From RPQJ01 sp963754125 (lineage in GTDB: Bacteria; Pseudomonadota; Gammaproteobacteria; Steroidobacterales; Steroidobacteraceae), in the NCBI GenBank assembly GCA_963754125.1, contig CAVWEX010000002.1, forward strand, positions 434,001-498,000: DNA of 64,000 bases. The letters run 5' to 3'. A program made the position numbers and the translations under genes. Positions 61,937 through 64,000 of the stretch are shown piece by piece. The notes beneath the pieces are model-generated. The model saw only the letters and a list, made by a program, of their open reading frames with translations. It had not been told where the DNA came from and searched no databases. Each line of letters opens with the position of its first letter. Position 1 is the first letter of the stretch.

Positions 61937-61969
61937 GGAAACGGTCGCGCTGTTGCAGAGGATCAAGCG

Positions 61970-63274
61970 ATGAGTGTTTTCACCGTCTATTGCCACGGCA
62001 CCGGCTTCAACCGGATCAAGGGTGTGGAGGCAGACGAGCTCGTCGGCTGGTTCCACAGTCACAACGGCGGCGTCGAAGCCAGCCTGATTGGAAGCGCGGT
62101 GGGTGTTGGCAGTTATCTCATCAACGATGGCCCCGGACATAGCGGCAACGATCTGGCGCAGCCGCAGCAGGTCAACCCGATGACCGGCAACGCCAAGACC
62201 AACTTGTCGGTGAAGAAAGTGCTCACTCGGCCGACCTTCGCCGACCATGCCGCAGGCAACACCGGCGGGCAGAAGGTTGGCGCCAAGGCGCGTGGCCTGA
62301 TCAGCGGCCAGGGCTGGGACGAGAACACCCAGCGCACCGTGAACATCATTCAGGATCTCAAGTTCGACAAGGGCCAAGCCATAGACACCGTGAACCTCGT
62401 CGGCTGGAGCCGGGGTGCGGTGACGTGCATGCGCATCGCGAATCTCCTATACGACGTCTTCAAGAACGAAATCGAGTGCAACATCTTTGCCGTCGATCCG
62501 GTTGCGGGGTCCGACGCCGGCAAGAAGATGGACGACACCCAGGTGCTGCATTCGAACGTCGCACGCTACGTCGGCATCCTGGCAATGCACGAGATGCGCA
62601 GCACCTTCAAGCCACAGGACTGGAGCCGCATCAGGGCCCCGGCCACCAAGTGCCTCTTTCTGCCTATGCCCGGCGTTCACAACGCGCAGGTGATGGTCAA
62701 GGACCCGCCGGACGCCGCCTACATCACGCGCAACCTGGCGTGCGGGCTGCTGCAGGCGTGGGGCACGCCCGTCGCCGACACGCCGTACGGCCACCTCAGC
62801 ACCGCGAGGGACATGAGCGTTGCCTATGCGCGCTTGGTCCTGAGTTTGTCCGAGCACAAGGACTTTGAGACCAAGAGCGTCGGCGGACGGCTGGCTGGCG
62901 GCACGACAAGCCTGCGCCGCCGTGACTTCGCAACCCACTCGAAGATGGATACCTACACGCGGGGCGGCAAGGAAAGCTATTGGATCAACGAACACCATCG
63001 CGCCTGTTTCGCCGAGGCTTTCCCCGATGCCTATGAGGCCATCTTCGAAAGCAAGGGCAGCGGCGAGATCAGGTTGACCGCAAGTTCGCGTTTCGCAACG
63101 TTCTTCCAGGCGGTCAGCGGTAATGCGCCGCTGCGCAATTCGCTGTTTTCCAAAGGGCTGTTGGCTGGTACGGGCGACGGCAGTCTTCTGATGGGAATCG
63201 GCGCGGGCCGCTATTCCAATCAGCTCAGCCGAAGCTGGCCTGCCGGCTCCCAGTACTTCCCATTGCACGCCTGA
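61970..63274 (+). CDS. Probable T6SS lipase effector (alpha/beta hydrolase, Tle-like)
   Basis: 434 aa, intact, not matched to a named family with certainty. The likely catalytic set is visible: oxyanion-type HGTG at residues 9-12 (VYCHGTGFN), nucleophile Ser147 in VGWSRGAV (GxSxG), acid Asp176 in FAVDPVAG and His237 in MPGVHNAQVM. This SRGA/DP/PGVH arrangement is that of DUF2235/Tle-type phospholipases. No signal peptide. It starts 33 bp after clpV, as effectors often do. GC is lower than in the tss genes. Could also be a non-secreted esterase; no recognisable lipoprotein immunity gene is seen before the window ends. Confidence 0.7.
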   Translation: MSVFTVYCHGTGFNRIKGVEADELVGWFHSHNGGVEASLIGSAVGVGSYLINDGPGHSGNDLAQPQQVNPMTGNAKTNLSVKKVLTRPTFADHAAGNTGGQKVGAKARGLISGQGWDENTQRTVNIIQDLKFDKGQAIDTVNLVGWSRGAVTCMRIANLLYDVFKNEIECNIFAVDPVAGSDAGKKMDDTQVLHSNVARYVGILAMHEMRSTFKPQDWSRIRAPATKCLFLPMPGVHNAQVMVKDPPDAAYITRNLACGLLQAWGTPVADTPYGHLSTARDMSVAYARLVLSLSEHKDFETKSVGGRLAGGTTSLRRRDFATHSKMDTYTRGGKESYWINEHHRACFAEAFPDAYEAIFESKGSGEIRLTASSRFATFFQAVSGNAPLRNSLFSKGLLAGTGDGSLLMGIGAGRYSNQLSRSWPAGSQYFPLHA

Positions 63275-63521
63275 GAAGGCAGAGAGTCGGAGTCCGAGTC
63301 ACAGACATGCGCCGACGTCCAGTCATGGACGTGGGGCCAGGGGTGGTGGCAATGAGAGTTTGCTGGATCAATGTGCACCATGGAGCCTGCTTCGAAGCGG
63401 CCTTCCCGAAGTGCACGACGCCGTTTTCGACCGCAGCGGTGCCGGTTGCGGTGGTGCAGAGTCCGACCACGCGTCCGTTGCGACACTGCGGACAGTTCGA
63501 TCAAGCAGCAGGGGGAATCAC

Positions 63522-64000
63522 ATGCCAGTAGGTCCTGAGCAAAGAAGCCGCCAGAAGTTGCCGACCGTCGATGACTTCAAGACGTCGGCCAATTACGCAA
63601 CAAACAAGAAGGCCGTATTCAAAAAAGCAGATGCACGGCGAACGCTGCTTGATGAAATCGTTGACCAGCTTGGCAAGGCGAACACCGCGTCCAAGGTTGA
63701 TATCGTCGATTATCTTGGGGCACTGGATACGTTGAAAGCGCTGTGCCAGCGATACCTGGACAGCCAGGGTGTGCTGAAAAAGATGAAGATGGGAATTGGT
63801 GATGCCGTCGGGCGCGGAGGAAAGAGTAGATCCATCCTCGCCGTCGAATCCCTTAGAGCGAATGCAATACAGCGGAAGACGGATATCGAACAGAGCATCG
63901 CTGAATACAACAGTTCCGTTGAGATGAAGACCGTCGCATTTCGCCCTGTGGGTGGTCTCCATGACCAGCGCCTGCACCATGGCAAGGGCCTTGTCGAGCA
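63522..64000 (+). CDS. Unidentified protein downstream of the lipase (cut by window end)
   Basis: An open frame from ATG 63522 (AGGGGG 7 bp upstream) runs without a stop to the last base: at least 159 codons. The N-terminus is MPVGPEQRSRQKLPTVDDFK. The sequence is Lys/Arg/Asp/Glu-rich and probably helical (KAVFKKADARRTLLDEIVDQL; IVDYLGALDTLKALCQRYL) with no signal peptide or membrane span so far. GC is about 55%, well below the chromosome. Position after clpV and the lipase suggests a second effector, adaptor or immunity component. Family not recognised. The 247 bp between it and the lipase holds no convincing gene. Confidence 0.6.
   Translation, partial: MPVGPEQRSRQKLPTVDDFKTSANYATNKKAVFKKADARRTLLDEIVDQLGKANTASKVDIVDYLGALDTLKALCQRYLDSQGVLKKMKMGIGDAVGRGGKSRSILAVESLRANAIQRKTDIEQSIAEYNSSVEMKTVAFRPVGGLHDQRLHHGKGLVE

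Noticed and set aside
63307..63531. 74-codon plus-strand frame between the lipase and the last gene
   Set aside because: No ribosome site, no recognisable motif, and it overlaps the better-supported start at 63522; frames of similar length exist on the opposite strand.

Overview
This window reads as chromosomal DNA of a GC-rich (about 70% by eye) gammaproteobacterium. The blocks hemA-prfA-prmC and TPR-lolB-ispE-tRNA-Gln-prs-rplY-pth-ychF are typical of that class. A complete menaquinone (men) operon, a TorF-type porin, a GlyGly-CTERM-like tail and a type VI secretion system (T6SS) add to the picture. I cannot name a genus. The consensus carries many single-base frameshifts, about 60 by my count. 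In every gene where I could follow the protein, each shift is in the same +1 direction (net extra base). They fall in essential genes (prfA, hemA, prmC) as well as accessory ones, so I treat them as sequence error and annotate each broken gene as one CDS, noting where the frame changes.

Layout. 0-3 kb: Baeyer-Villiger monooxygenase, mtgA and a cyclophilin (minus strand). 3.1-11.3 kb: menF-D-H-B-A-C-E, seven genes joined by stop/start overlaps, encoding chorismate to demethylmenaquinone. 11.3-20 kb (minus): hemA-prfA-prmC-putA and an ABC1/UbiB-like kinase. 20-27 kb (plus): TPR lipoprotein, an in-frame LolB-IspE fusion, tRNA-Gln, prs, rplY, pth, ychF. 27-30.6 kb: a secreted HAF-repeat protein with a sorting tail, tRNA-Met, and a lower-GC stretch with small membrane proteins. 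30.7-32 kb: a dicarboxylate/amino acid symporter.

32-40.4 kb holds a compact stress/NAD module: tandem universal stress protein, phosphotransferase-P-loop kinase fusion, nicotinate phosphoribosyltransferase, nicotinamidase, ribosome hibernation factor, a second PRPP synthetase, a second phosphotransferase-like protein, a phosphoribosyltransferase and a cupin. These could together convert nicotinamide plus PRPP into NAD precursors and silence ribosomes in dormancy. 40.6-47.5 kb: TorF porin, an omega-amino acid:pyruvate transaminase divergent from a PuuR-like regulator, then aldehyde dehydrogenase, MaoC-phosphate acetyltransferase and acetate kinase (amine or beta-alanine catabolism feeding acetyl phosphate and ATP).

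47.6-64 kb is a T6SS locus: a membrane Ser/Thr kinase with a periplasmic DUF4124 tail, an exported FGE-fold protein, then tssA-B-C-hcp-tagJ-E-F-G-H (sheath, tube, baseplate and ClpV). A probable phospholipase effector follows, and then an unidentified gene cut off by the window edge. The membrane complex (tssJ/K/L/M) and VgrG are not in the window.
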